28,224 nucleotides of DNA, taken from positions 1-28,224 of the forward strand of contig CAJMLL010000032.1 of assembly GCA_905214225.1 (NCBI GenBank), in the 5' to 3' direction. Shown one piece after another: positions 1 to 7,442 of the stretch. This DNA comes from an uncultured bacterium (GTDB lineage: Bacteria; Bacillota; Clostridia; Peptostreptococcales; Anaerovoracaceae). Each line of letters starts with the position of its first letter. Positions within the stretch are counted from its first letter, which is position 1. The notes under the pieces are model-generated. The model searched no databases. It was given only the letters and a program-made list of their open reading frames with translations, and was not told the origin of the DNA. The translations under genes were made by a program, and so were the position numbers.

Positions 1-220
1 TTCAGAATATCCTTTTCACTGCTTCTTCCGAAAATCATGTTCTGAAGCTTGCGGACGACATCGGACATATGCTCCATTTCTGTCTTTTGTTTGTCGATTT
101 CCGTTTTTTGTTTTTCAATCAATTTCTGCTGATCGTCATTCGCCCTTAACAGCTTGAGAATCAGTTCTTCTTCTCGGATAAACTCATGCTATTCAGTTGT
201 TTTTTCGTGAGTTCTTTCAT
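1..220 (-). pseudogene. tnpC: IS66 transposase TnpC, N-terminal part, frameshifted and cut by window edge
   Basis: From the ATG at 218-220 the minus strand reads MKELTKKQLNSMSLSEKKN and stops at 161-163. In a second frame the same DNA continues as EEELILKLLRANDDQQKLIE, then a Lys/Glu/Gln-rich coiled coil and MIFGRSSEKD, which is the typical TnpC N-terminus just before the zinc-finger and DDE domains. One base gained in the GAGAAGAAGAAC run (about 164-176) would join the frames as SLSEEEELIL. I therefore read it as an inactivating 1-nt deletion; a sequencing error is the alternative. The catalytic DDE region lies off the window. Confidence 0.7.
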
Positions 221-227
221 ACCTGAA

Positions 228-290
228 TTATACCAGTTCCGGAGAATCAAAAAAAGCCCTGAAAGGCATATTTTCAAGGCTTTTTTTGCA
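228..290 (-). other. Terminator-like hairpin between IS66 tnpB and tnpC
   Basis: On either strand the segment about 250-288 can form a stem with AAAAAGCC on one side and GGCTTTTT on the other, extended by CTGAAA/TTTCA with one mismatch, and ends in a run of T. It lies in the gap between the tnpB stop at 301 and the tnpC start at 220, so it could lower read-through into tnpC. That role is inference. Confidence 0.4.
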
Positions 291-300
291 TGATTTCATC

Positions 301-663
301 TTATTCAATTCGTTTGGGATGGACCTTTTTAACGGTCTGCTTCTGGGTTGTGCAGAGTCCCTCCATCAGCCAGCGGAACTGCTGCGGGGTCATCTTTTCG
401 ACATCAGATCTGTCCCGCGGCCACCGGAACTTTCCATCCTCCAGGCGTTTGTACAGGAGGAGAAATCCGTCTCCTTCCCAGAGCAGACCCTTGATTCGGT
501 CCAGACGTCTGCCGCAGAAGAGAAACAGCGTATTTTCCGTGAACGGATTCATCTCGGCTTCAGACTGAATGATGCCGGCGAGACTGTCTACACCATACCT
601 CAGATCCGTATACCCGCACGCGATATATACGGTCATCCCATCAGTCTTCAGATCATTCAGCAT
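301..663 (-). CDS. tnpB: IS66 family accessory protein TnpB
   Basis: This 120-residue protein has the hallmark IS66 TnpB pattern: VYIACGYTDLRYGVDSLAGI near the start, FLFCGRRLDRIKGLLWEGDGF in the middle, and KRLEDGKFRWP followed by a QFRWLMEGL helix. Full length for the family (about 115-120 aa). It is required for IS66 transposition with TnpA and TnpC, but its biochemical role is not settled. Its ATG at 661-663 lies inside the 3' end of tnpA (11-bp overlap), which suggests translational coupling. It appears intact even though the downstream tnpC is broken. Confidence 0.92.
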   Translation of the reverse strand: MLNDLKTDGMTVYIACGYTDLRYGVDSLAGIIQSEAEMNPFTENTLFLFCGRRLDRIKGLLWEGDGFLLLYKRLEDGKFRWPRDRSDVEKMTPQQFRWLMEGLCTTQKQTVKKVHPKRIE

Positions 664-1027
664 GACTCAGCACCTCCAGGATTGTCCGGATCTGATTTTC
701 TGGAGCATCATAGGGAAGTTCGAGAGTTGCCTGATCGAAGTAAACAACAATACGGGGTTCTGACTTGGAAGAGGTTTCTTCAGGTTCTTCCTGAACATTG
801 ATTTCTGCTGATTCGGAAGAAGCTGGAATCATCACAAATCTCGACTGTTCTTCCTTCTGCCGCTCATATTCCTTTACCGCATGCCGTACACGGGTGCAGC
901 GGTAACCGAACGTATTGATATTGATATCATGAACCTCACACCACTGTTTTCTGGTAAGCCGGCTGTTCTGGAAATCCGCCATATCGGATGCCCACTGCTG
1001 TAATCTCAGTTTTTCGGAAACGTCCAT
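653..1027 (-). CDS. tnpA: IS66 family protein TnpA
   Basis: The 124-residue protein begins MDVSEKLRLQQWASDMADFQ and contains a helix-turn-helix-like segment (SRLTRKQWCEVHDININTFGYR) followed by a basic linker and an acidic C-terminus. This is the usual IS66 TnpA (formerly OrfA), a presumed DNA-binding accessory factor. I chose the ATG at 1025-1027 because AAGGTGG precedes it at good spacing; an in-frame ATG ten codons upstream (1057) is less well placed. It overlaps tnpB by 11 bp. Confidence 0.88.
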   Translation of the reverse strand: MDVSEKLRLQQWASDMADFQNSRLTRKQWCEVHDININTFGYRCTRVRHAVKEYERQKEEQSRFVMIPASSESAEINVQEEPEETSSKSEPRIVVYFDQATLELPYDAPENQIRTILEVLSHAE

Positions 1028-1189
1028 TTCACACCACCTTGTAAATTCTTGTAACATTTTGTTGACATCATTTTACAAGCTTCTGGTTTTCAGTGGTAGA
1101 CACGTGCTATTTGCCGCTTACGTTGATTGTGCTTTTTAGGTTCAAATTTACTCGTAGATAGTTTGTATAGATAATATTTTGATAAGTGG

Positions 1190-1217
1190 TTGAATGATCT
1201 ATCAAATTTGATAAAAT
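1190..1217 (+). promoter_or_regulatory. Promoter of the XRE-methyltransferase unit with an embedded operator palindrome
   Basis: A -35-like TTGAAT (1190-1195) is followed after 16 bp by TAAAAT (1212-1217). The spacer carries a perfect 14-bp palindrome TATCAAATTTGATA (1200-1213) that overlaps the -10 box. Bound protein would block RNA polymerase. The obvious candidate is the XRE protein encoded directly downstream, acting like the controller (C) proteins of restriction-modification systems. The palindrome is directly visible; its use as operator is inference. Confidence 0.55.
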
Positions 1218-1255
1218 ATATGTAAGTAAATAGACATATATATAGGTGAAGTATT

Positions 1256-1627
1256 ATGAGTTTTGGTCCATACTTTAAAGATTTGAGAAAGTCAAAAAAT
1301 AAAACCCAAGAAGAACTTGCAGAAGCTATTGGTAAAAGCAAGATGCTTATCAGTGGTGTAGAAACGGGGCGAAATACTTCGTTCTCTGATGAGGATATTG
1401 ACAAGCTGATCAAGGTCATGGAGTTATCAGACGAAGAAGGGGAAAAATTGCGTATTGAAGCATCACGGGCAAGTGGAAAAATACCACCAATTACGACTAG
1501 GTATTTACTTAATCATGAAGATTTGTTAATTGCTTTAGGGAACATGGCTAACCGGCAATTAGATGGGAGCCAATTAAAAAAAATTATTGAATGCGTCGAG
1601 GAGGTTCTTTATGTTAAAAACAATTGA
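1256..1627 (+). CDS. XRE-family HTH regulator, probable controller of the adjacent methyltransferase
   Basis: The protein has 123 residues. Residues about 5-60 form a Cro/C1-type helix-turn-helix: FKDLRKSKNKTQEELAEAIG, then the recognition helix region KSKMLISGVETGRN, then DEDIDKLIKVMEL. The rest is helical with no recognised domain. It ends at 1627, 17 bp inside the methyltransferase gene (ATG at 1611), so the two are translationally coupled and share the promoter at 1190-1217. Size and position fit a controller protein that sets methyltransferase dosage, probably by binding the palindrome at 1200-1213. The start has a weak Shine-Dalgarno (GGTGAA), common for controller genes. Confidence 0.85.
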   Translation: MSFGPYFKDLRKSKNKTQEELAEAIGKSKMLISGVETGRNTSFSDEDIDKLIKVMELSDEEGEKLRIEASRASGKIPPITTRYLLNHEDLLIALGNMANRQLDGSQLKKIIECVEEVLYVKNN

Positions 1628-3179
1628 TCTATTTGCGGGAGCCGGTGGATTAAGTATGGGCTTCGAAATGACAGGAAAATTTGATATAGTTGCAGCTGCC
1701 GAAAAAAATGATAACGCTCGACAGACATATTTTGCCAACCGTGACAATGATGTCCTCAAAATAGAAGATGTCAGAGGATTTGATTTTAAAAAGCTCGCTG
1801 AATCACTTGGAGGGATCGACGTGGTGATAGGTGGACCGCCGTGTCAAGGTTTTTCAAATGCAAACAGACAGAAAAATCATATCATTAACCAAAATAACTC
1901 ACTTGTCAAAGAATATTTTAGGGCGATACGTGAGATCAAGCCTCTTGCATTTGTAATGGAAAATGTAAGCATGCTTTCTTCCAAGACTCATAGGTTTTAC
2001 GATTCTAGAATTGATCATGATGAGATAATCTCTTTAGGAATAAAAATGCGGAATGATGAACTTGTTATTGCCGATGGGAATTATGATGGATTAAACTGTC
2101 TGGAATTATTGTGTAGCGCAAACTATGGACAATATCGGATTAATAGCAGAATTTTTCAGTTGCTGAACATATTATATAAGAATCGAAATAATGCAAGCCG
2201 TCTGAAAAAATTTTTGGAAAAGAATGGCAGACATTTATCTATCCTTATAAACGAATACCTAAATAACGGTGGAACTGATTATGAAATTCTTCATTCGATA
2301 TCCGACAATATTTCTAACATGGAAGAACTCGGGTTTCTAATGAAAAATCTTGGTATGTTTATTAAATACCAGAAAAGCTTCAGCCTCGTAGATGAACTTA
2401 ACGAAAATCAAATTATCTATTCTTTATACAAAAATGAGGAAACTGGGAAAATAATGGCAAAGGTAAATTCATATTCTGTTATTGATTATGTTAATAAAAT
2501 TCTTGGCTCTTCATATAATACAAGTTCCGGAGTTATTAATTCGTTATGGTTTGGCGTACCTCAAGAGCGCAGAAGATTTATTATGATAGGCATTAGAACA
2601 GATAAATGCAAAGGAGACATTCAGTTCCCTAAGGCAGAAAGTTATCAAGATATTAAGCAGGTAACTGTCAACGAAGCAATTTCAGATCTTGCTGTCTATC
2701 CTGTATTTGACAGTCTTGATGAAATGAAAACAATACGGTATGTAAATCAAGATGATCTTTCTGAGTATGAAAGAGAAATGAGAAAGGGGTCTAACGGCGT
2801 AAATAATCATCTTGTACCTAAAACACGGGCACTTGCACTAGCACGATTTTCTGCTTTGGAGGCCGGAGAGAATTTTCATAAACTTTCATCGGAATTAAAG
2901 AAAAACTATACAGATCCTGGAAGAACTCAAAATAGTATTTATCAGCGGTTGGATCCCACTAAACCCAGTGGAACAGTTACAAATGTAAGAAAATCAATGT
3001 GGATACACCCATTTATCAACAGAGCAATCAGTGTAAGAGAGGCGGCAAGGTTGCAGTCATTTCCGGATAAATTTGTGTTCATAGGAACAAAAGATTCACA
3101 GTATCAACAGGTGGGTAATGCGGTTCCTCCTTTAATGGCAAAAGGCATAGCGGAATGTTTGCTTAATAGTTTAAAATAA
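1611..3179 (+). CDS. C5-cytosine DNA methyltransferase
   Basis: A 522-residue DNA (cytosine-5)-methyltransferase that transfers a methyl group from S-adenosylmethionine to cytosine in a specific DNA sequence. Motif I is TIDLFAGAGGLSMGFE (about residues 4-19), motif IV is GGPPCQGFSN with catalytic Cys78, motif VI is MENV with Glu117, motif VIII is QERRRFIMIG (about 316), and motif X is QQVGNAVPPLMAKGIAE near the end. About 200 residues separate motifs VI and VIII, far more than in small M.HhaI-like enzymes, and this insert is not recognisable. I chose ATG 1611 over an upstream TTG at 1587 because GAGGAGG lies 6 bp before it. The target site cannot be read from sequence. A terminator follows at once, separating it from the next operon. 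Confidence 0.95.
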   Translation: MLKTIDLFAGAGGLSMGFEMTGKFDIVAAAEKNDNARQTYFANRDNDVLKIEDVRGFDFKKLAESLGGIDVVIGGPPCQGFSNANRQKNHIINQNNSLVKEYFRAIREIKPLAFVMENVSMLSSKTHRFYDSRIDHDEIISLGIKMRNDELVIADGNYDGLNCLELLCSANYGQYRINSRIFQLLNILYKNRNNASRLKKFLEKNGRHLSILINEYLNNGGTDYEILHSISDNISNMEELGFLMKNLGMFIKYQKSFSLVDELNENQIIYSLYKNEETGKIMAKVNSYSVIDYVNKILGSSYNTSSGVINSLWFGVPQERRRFIMIGIRTDKCKGDIQFPKAESYQDIKQVTVNEAISDLAVYPVFDSLDEMKTIRYVNQDDLSEYEREMRKGSNGVNNHLVPKTRALALARFSALEAGENFHKLSSELKKNYTDPGRTQNSIYQRLDPTKPSGTVTNVRKSMWIHPFINRAISVREAARLQSFPDKFVFIGTKDSQYQQVGNAVPPLMAKGIAECLLNSLK

Positions 3180-3197
3180 TTTAGCTTATGTATATAA

Positions 3198-3226
3198 ACC
3201 GTCTGTGGTATACAGACGGTATTTTT
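3198..3226 (+). terminator. Rho-independent terminator of the XRE-methyltransferase unit
   Basis: A perfect 9-bp stem ACCGTCTGT / ACAGACGGT with loop GGTAT is followed by ATTTTTA. It begins 18 bp after the methyltransferase stop, so this unit ends here and the GHKL operon has its own promoter. Confidence 0.85.
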
Positions 3227-3307
3227 ATAAAAAAATCGTCAAATGAATAAAAATGTGATTAATATACTGGAAATATAATAAACATATCGAAATTATTTAA
3301 AACAATA

Positions 3308-3336
3308 TTTACAAATAACGATTAGCATGGTAATAT
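3308..3336 (+). promoter_or_regulatory. Probable promoter of the GHKL-ATPase/Vsr operon
   Basis: TTTACA (3308-3313) and TAATAT (3331-3336) are separated by 17 bp, about 60 bp upstream of the first gene of the second unit. It is the best sigma-A-type match in the 3227-3398 gap, which otherwise holds only AT-rich sequence. Confidence 0.45.
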
Positions 3337-3398
3337 ATAAGCAGGAAATCGAATATATTTCTGAAATGTTAATATCAAAATGATAATGGAGACGCAAA

Positions 3399-3632
3399 AT
3401 GGCATCAAACGAAACAAAGAGGGAGAAGTTTGTTAGACTGGCTGAAAATAGAACAAACAGAATTCTTTCAACGCTTGTTCTGCTCGGAAACTGTAGCAAT
3501 ACTGGAGCTTACGAATATTCGCAAAAAGATGTTGAAAAGATTTTCAAAGCAATTCAGACGCAGGTAGATGCAACAAAAAAGAGATTTACTCAGAAGGAAT
3601 CTGGAAATACGGACCGATTTACTCTTGAGTAA
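3399..3632 (+). CDS. Small conserved-type protein of unknown function, first gene of the GHKL operon
   Basis: This 77-residue, highly charged, helical protein contains KREKFVRLAENRTNRILSTL, LLGNCSN, then YEYSQKDVEKIFKAI. I recall this arrangement from small uncharacterised proteins near plasmid, conjugative-element and restriction-type genes, but no function is known to me. It has GGAG 7 bp upstream of its ATG and is followed after 15 bp by the GHKL ATPase, so the two are very likely co-transcribed. The length and helical make-up would suit a DNA-binding or adaptor protein, which is only a guess. No cysteine or histidine metal cluster is seen. Confidence 0.75.
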   Translation: MASNETKREKFVRLAENRTNRILSTLVLLGNCSNTGAYEYSQKDVEKIFKAIQTQVDATKKRFTQKESGNTDRFTLE

Positions 3633-3647
3633 AGAAAGGTAATAGAA

Positions 3648-5597
3648 ATGGAAAAATGGAATTCAAAATACGAATGGGATTTCCCTTTGGCTGGTAGTGG
3701 TGATGATGTTGGCTATAATGAAGCCGGAATAGGTATGTTTAAAAGTCAACCCTACCCCAGTCTGGCAAAAGAAATAATTCAAAACGTACTTGATGCAAGA
3801 GGAACAAAAATTTCTGGCGAAGAACCTGTCGTAGTAAAATTTTCGCGCATCGAAGTTGATCGTGATGATATTCCAGGAGCACATCAACTTTCTGAAACTA
3901 TTGATTCATGTTGTGAGTATTGGAAATCTGGAGATAATCACACGAAAATGCTTCAGGTAAAGGACTATTCAGATCAATATTTTAAACAAAGTGGGAAAAT
4001 ACCTGTATTAAAAATTAGTGATTATAATACAACGGGCCTTACAGGAGTTAATGATTTGGATGATCAAAATTCCTGCTGGTATGGCTTGGTAAAATCATTT
4101 AGCTCGACAAATAAATCAGATGGATCCAGCGGTTCTCAGGGTGTCGGTAAATTTGCTACGTATACATTTACAAAAATTAGAACTGTTCTTTATTCGACAT
4201 ATACGGAAGATGGTGATATCGGTTTTCAAGGAAAAACTATACTTGTTACATTCAGAGATACCGATGGAAATAAGCGTATTAACAAAGCGCGATTTGGTAA
4301 ACCTGTTGATGAAGATGTTCTTCCGATAACGGATATCTCTGAAATACCAGAAGTTTTTAGGAGAAATACACCGGGAACCGATATTTATATTGTCGGATTT
4401 GAAAAGGATAATGACTGGTTGGAACAGATGGCAATGAGTGTTATCGAGTTCTTTTTCTACGCTATATACAAAGGTGCTCTTGAAGTTGAACTTGAAGATA
4501 ACGATAAATCCATTCGCATTGGAAAAGAAAATATTGGTAATAAGATCGCGGAATATGATGAGTATTATAAAAACAGTGAGTATGTTGATGATGAAAATTT
4601 TCAGTATACAGCACCACTATATTGGAAGGCGTTGACAGATGATTCTGAAAATCATTACCACATCACAGAAAATTTTTCTTTCAATGGGAAGAACATGGGG
4701 GAATATGAACTATATCTGTTAATGGAACCTGAAGTAAAAGAACGGCGTATTTTGGAGATGCGTAAGGCCGGTATGAAGATAAGAGAGGATACCAAATTCC
4801 GGATTCCGCCGTCATTTTTAGGCATATTTATTGCTACGGGAAATGGAGCTGATTCACTGGATCCTGCTGTTAATATTTCCAGCTTTCTGCGGAAATGTGA
4901 AAACCCGTCTCATGATGCCTGGTCAGCTTCGAATTATCCGGAGGAAAAGAAAAAAGCTAAGTCTATCATAAGCAGTATTCATAGAGAAATATTAGGAATT
5001 ATTAAGTCCAAAATACCTCAAAATAACGAAAAAGAAATTAAAGCTTTTGGTGTAAGTGAATTACTTGTAAGTCAAGTGGAAGGCGATCTGGAAGAAGATA
5101 AAGAAGCTTCGTTTCTTACAGCCAATCCAAGCCCAATTGAATTAGTATTATCGAGTGATGATGGAAAGAAGACAAAGGATTTAAGCAAAAAATCTAATGG
5201 TCGGGGAAAGAATACTTCTGGAAAGAAACAAAAGAAAAAAGCTAACACTGGAAGTACTAGAAATAATCGAAGCGGCCACAGGAAGAAATTAATATCCCCC
5301 ATTACACTTCGATCAATTAAAACTCCTTATGATGGAGAAAAGAGAACATATAAGATTGTATTTGTGTCAGACATCGATGTCGAAAATCTGCGGCTTTCTT
5401 TAGATGTAATTGGAGATGATGGGGATAGAGAGACCGCTGATATTACAGATGCTGAGATGAATGGTTCCACCTTAAAAATAAAAGAGGATTTTGTCATTGT
5501 TCCTTCTGTAAAGTCGGGAGAAAAGAATATCGTTGATATTTGTCTTAGAGGGAACCGTAGAGAAAGGCTAGAGGTGAGCGCATATGGTGAATTGTAA
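3648..5597 (+). CDS. GHKL-fold (Hsp90/MutL/MORC-type) ATPase of a defence-like operon
   Basis: A 649-residue protein with an N-terminal GHKL ATP-binding domain. The N-box is LAKEIIQNVLDA with Glu42, Asn46 and Asp49; the G1 box is ISDYNTTGL with Asp125 and Gly130; the G2 lid is SGSQGVGKFA at about 162-170. These residues bind Mg-ATP in gyrase, Hsp90, MutL and MORC proteins. The G1 motif departs from DxGxG (Asn at the first Gly). A middle domain is followed by a Lys/Gly/Ser/Asn-rich linker at about 500-545, then a beta-rich C-terminal domain. The stop overlaps the next gene by 14 bp, which implies coupled translation and perhaps a complex. MutL/MORC-like GHKL ATPases are known in restriction-modification operons; assignment of this one to such a role is inference from its neighbours. 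Confidence 0.85.
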   Translation: MEKWNSKYEWDFPLAGSGDDVGYNEAGIGMFKSQPYPSLAKEIIQNVLDARGTKISGEEPVVVKFSRIEVDRDDIPGAHQLSETIDSCCEYWKSGDNHTKMLQVKDYSDQYFKQSGKIPVLKISDYNTTGLTGVNDLDDQNSCWYGLVKSFSSTNKSDGSSGSQGVGKFATYTFTKIRTVLYSTYTEDGDIGFQGKTILVTFRDTDGNKRINKARFGKPVDEDVLPITDISEIPEVFRRNTPGTDIYIVGFEKDNDWLEQMAMSVIEFFFYAIYKGALEVELEDNDKSIRIGKENIGNKIAEYDEYYKNSEYVDDENFQYTAPLYWKALTDDSENHYHITENFSFNGKNMGEYELYLLMEPEVKERRILEMRKAGMKIREDTKFRIPPSFLGIFIATGNGADSLDPAVNISSFLRKCENPSHDAWSASNYPEEKKKAKSIISSIHREILGIIKSKIPQNNEKEIKAFGVSELLVSQVEGDLEEDKEASFLTANPSPIELVLSSDDGKKTKDLSKKSNGRGKNTSGKKQKKKANTGSTRNNRSGHRKKLISPITLRSIKTPYDGEKRTYKIVFVSDIDVENLRLSLDVIGDDGDRETADITDAEMNGSTLKIKEDFVIVPSVKSGEKNIVDICLRGNRRERLEVSAYGEL

Positions 5598-6435
5598 TAC
5601 TGAATATCCATTTCCAGTATTAAGACCGAATCCCGGTGATTTTAAAACCTCGACGTTTAATGCTGAGGTAACCGTAGTTCCCCAAAAAGACGGATACGAG
5701 TTTAAGACTGATATTGATGTAAATAATGATGATATCAAATTTCTGATAGAACAGAACAAAGCTCAGATAGGTATTGATATACAGTGTGATTCAACATGGC
5801 TGCGCAAAATTCATACAGTAAGTATGGGGGAAGATAGATTCATTTTAAGTACATCTGAAGTGCATAACAGAGTAATATTTTGTCCTGTAATAACTGCAAG
5901 TCAGGAGATAATTAATTATAAATCAAATGATTTTGCTGAAGAATTTAACTCGGTCAAAATTGCCATTCAACCAGGTGATCCCTTGGCAATAGGTGAAACC
6001 AAGTATTTTGATGCAAACTATGAAGATGATATTCTTAGAAAAGGTGATCCTATAATCAGTGTCACAACCGCGCCAGGAACAAAGGACATGAGCTTCGACT
6101 TTGAAAATCCTTCTATTATGGTATTTGTACCAGGAAAGTCGAAAGATGCATATTCGCATATGGAAGTCACTCCAGAAAAATACTCTGTATTAAGCATGTT
6201 GTTCTATCTGCCTGCAGTGACAGAGGGAATAAGACTGCTTCGGGATAATGAAGATACCTATATTCAATATGCATGGGCAAATACGATGAAACAATCCATA
6301 ATGCAGCTTGCCGAAAATGATCAGGAAAAATATTGGGATCTTCTCAACAATCCATTTCAAACAGCTCAGAAATTGCTGGGTGGTATGGATAAAGCTATTT
6401 TAGATCTGGAATCATGGTTGATTACTGTTGTTTAA
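5584..6435 (+). CDS. Unrecognised protein coupled to the GHKL ATPase
   Basis: I do not recognise this 283-residue protein. It is soluble and acidic with no membrane segment, signal peptide or nuclease motif. The N-terminal two thirds looks beta-rich (alternating hydrophobic strands such as TFNAEVTVVPQ, IGIDIQCDSTW, NRVIFCPVITAS), and the last about 90 residues are helical (YSVLSMLFYLPAVTEGIRLL, TMKQSIMQLAENDQ). The ATG at 5584 overlaps the ATPase stop by 14 bp and has AGAGGTGAG upstream, so it is translated with the ATPase and may be a stoichiometric partner. It lies 12 bp before the next gene. A substrate-recognition or structural subunit is possible but unproven. Confidence 0.8.
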   Translation: MVNCNTEYPFPVLRPNPGDFKTSTFNAEVTVVPQKDGYEFKTDIDVNNDDIKFLIEQNKAQIGIDIQCDSTWLRKIHTVSMGEDRFILSTSEVHNRVIFCPVITASQEIINYKSNDFAEEFNSVKIAIQPGDPLAIGETKYFDANYEDDILRKGDPIISVTTAPGTKDMSFDFENPSIMVFVPGKSKDAYSHMEVTPEKYSVLSMLFYLPAVTEGIRLLRDNEDTYIQYAWANTMKQSIMQLAENDQEKYWDLLNNPFQTAQKLLGGMDKAILDLESWLITVV

Positions 6436-6447
6436 GGAGAGCATGCT

Positions 6448-7416
6448 ATGCAATTAAATATATTGAAGAGATCTGCTTTAGAACGGTTAAGATCAGACAT
6501 TTATGACAATATTGAGAAGTACAGTACTGATCATTTATGGATTGATGAATATTTCAACGAAAAATCAATGCAAAATTATTTTAGGACAACAGGTTTGGCT
6601 GTACCGGATGTTAATTTAATTATAGGCGGACCTGAAACAGACGCACAAAATGCAGCCCAACTTTTTGAAGCATTGAAAAACACATTGAATCCAAGAATGG
6701 CATCAGATCCAAGACTGTGGGCTTATCTAACACATAAGGACTTTTATCCATATATGATAAAAAGATGGCCTATTGAGGTTCCAGATGAAACCGATGAAAA
6801 TGAGAAAAACGATTCTGAAAGACAGAAACTGTATAGTCGAATTAATACTCGATATTTTTTGGGAGCTTCCAATGGGAAAGCCTTTGTTAGACAAGGAATA
6901 GCAAGATTATATTGGAGCGCTTTGCTTACTTACGATGAGAACAATCCTGATGATCCATATGAAATGACAAGGTATTTTCTTAGTAAGCAGGATCTTTTCG
7001 TTGCAGCTACAGAACGTGTATTGGCAAGAAATAAAACTTTTATTCTGGCCGCATTGAAAGTCCTAAAGGAGTTCGGAGATATTAATAGAGATGATACCAG
7101 AGCATATTTTGCCGAAATAAACCGTGCCTGTGGCATCGAAATTTTGGACTCACTATCTGAAAAGAATGCTAGTGATCTATGTAAAAAATGCCTTGACTAT
7201 GTAGTTTCTCTCCCTTCCGTACAAAAGAATTCAAAAATAAAAGTGAAAACTATTGACTCTGGTCAGACCATGTTGTTAACGTGTTCCAATGGCGGAACCT
7301 ACCTTGGAAAATCGTTGCTTAAGACAACGCCCCAAAATATTCGTGGACTCAAACCAGGGAACAGATTTTCCTATGGGAAAACGAGAGTAAAAATTGTTTC
7401 TGTTGATAATAAATGA
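6448..7416 (+). CDS. DUF6339-like protein of unknown function
   Basis: This 322-residue protein starts MQLNILKRSALERLRSDIYD and contains DPRLWAYLTHKDFYPYMIKRW, then GRIN-type text around RINTRYFLGASNGKAFVRQGIARLYWSALLTYD. I associate this with the DUF6339 family, which has no known activity; that identification is from memory. The N-terminal 250 residues appear helical; the last 70 form a small beta-rich domain (VKTIDSGQTMLLTCSNG, FSYGKTRVKIVSVDNK). It has AAGGAGAG upstream and lies 12 bp after the preceding gene and 26 bp before vsr, so it belongs to the operon. No transmembrane segments or catalytic motif are visible. Confidence 0.8.
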   Translation: MQLNILKRSALERLRSDIYDNIEKYSTDHLWIDEYFNEKSMQNYFRTTGLAVPDVNLIIGGPETDAQNAAQLFEALKNTLNPRMASDPRLWAYLTHKDFYPYMIKRWPIEVPDETDENEKNDSERQKLYSRINTRYFLGASNGKAFVRQGIARLYWSALLTYDENNPDDPYEMTRYFLSKQDLFVAATERVLARNKTFILAALKVLKEFGDINRDDTRAYFAEINRACGIEILDSLSEKNASDLCKKCLDYVVSLPSVQKNSKIKVKTIDSGQTMLLTCSNGGTYLGKSLLKTTPQNIRGLKPGNRFSYGKTRVKIVSVDNK

Positions 7417-7442
7417 TGAATAGATAAAGAGGGGTTAAAGAT

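Larger units (their letters stand above)
1..1121 (-). mobile_element. IS66-family insertion sequence, end containing tnpA, tnpB and start of tnpC (continues off the left edge)
   Basis: The minus strand carries the three-gene order typical of IS66: tnpA, tnpB, then tnpC. The boundary is placed at 1121 because the stretch just before it, read on the minus strand, begins GTAAGCGGCAAATAGCACG, which matches the IS66-type terminal repeat starting GTAAGCGG. The opposite end lies outside the window, so the expected 8-bp target duplication (here the candidate copy is GTTGATTG at 1122-1129) cannot be confirmed. The element sits about 70 bp upstream of the controller promoter of the methyltransferase unit. 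Because tnpC is frameshifted the copy is probably not autonomous. Confidence 0.85.

Noticed and set aside
286..801. 171-codon plus-strand frame across IS66
   Set aside because: Antisense to tnpB and the end of tnpA, both recognisable and coupled.
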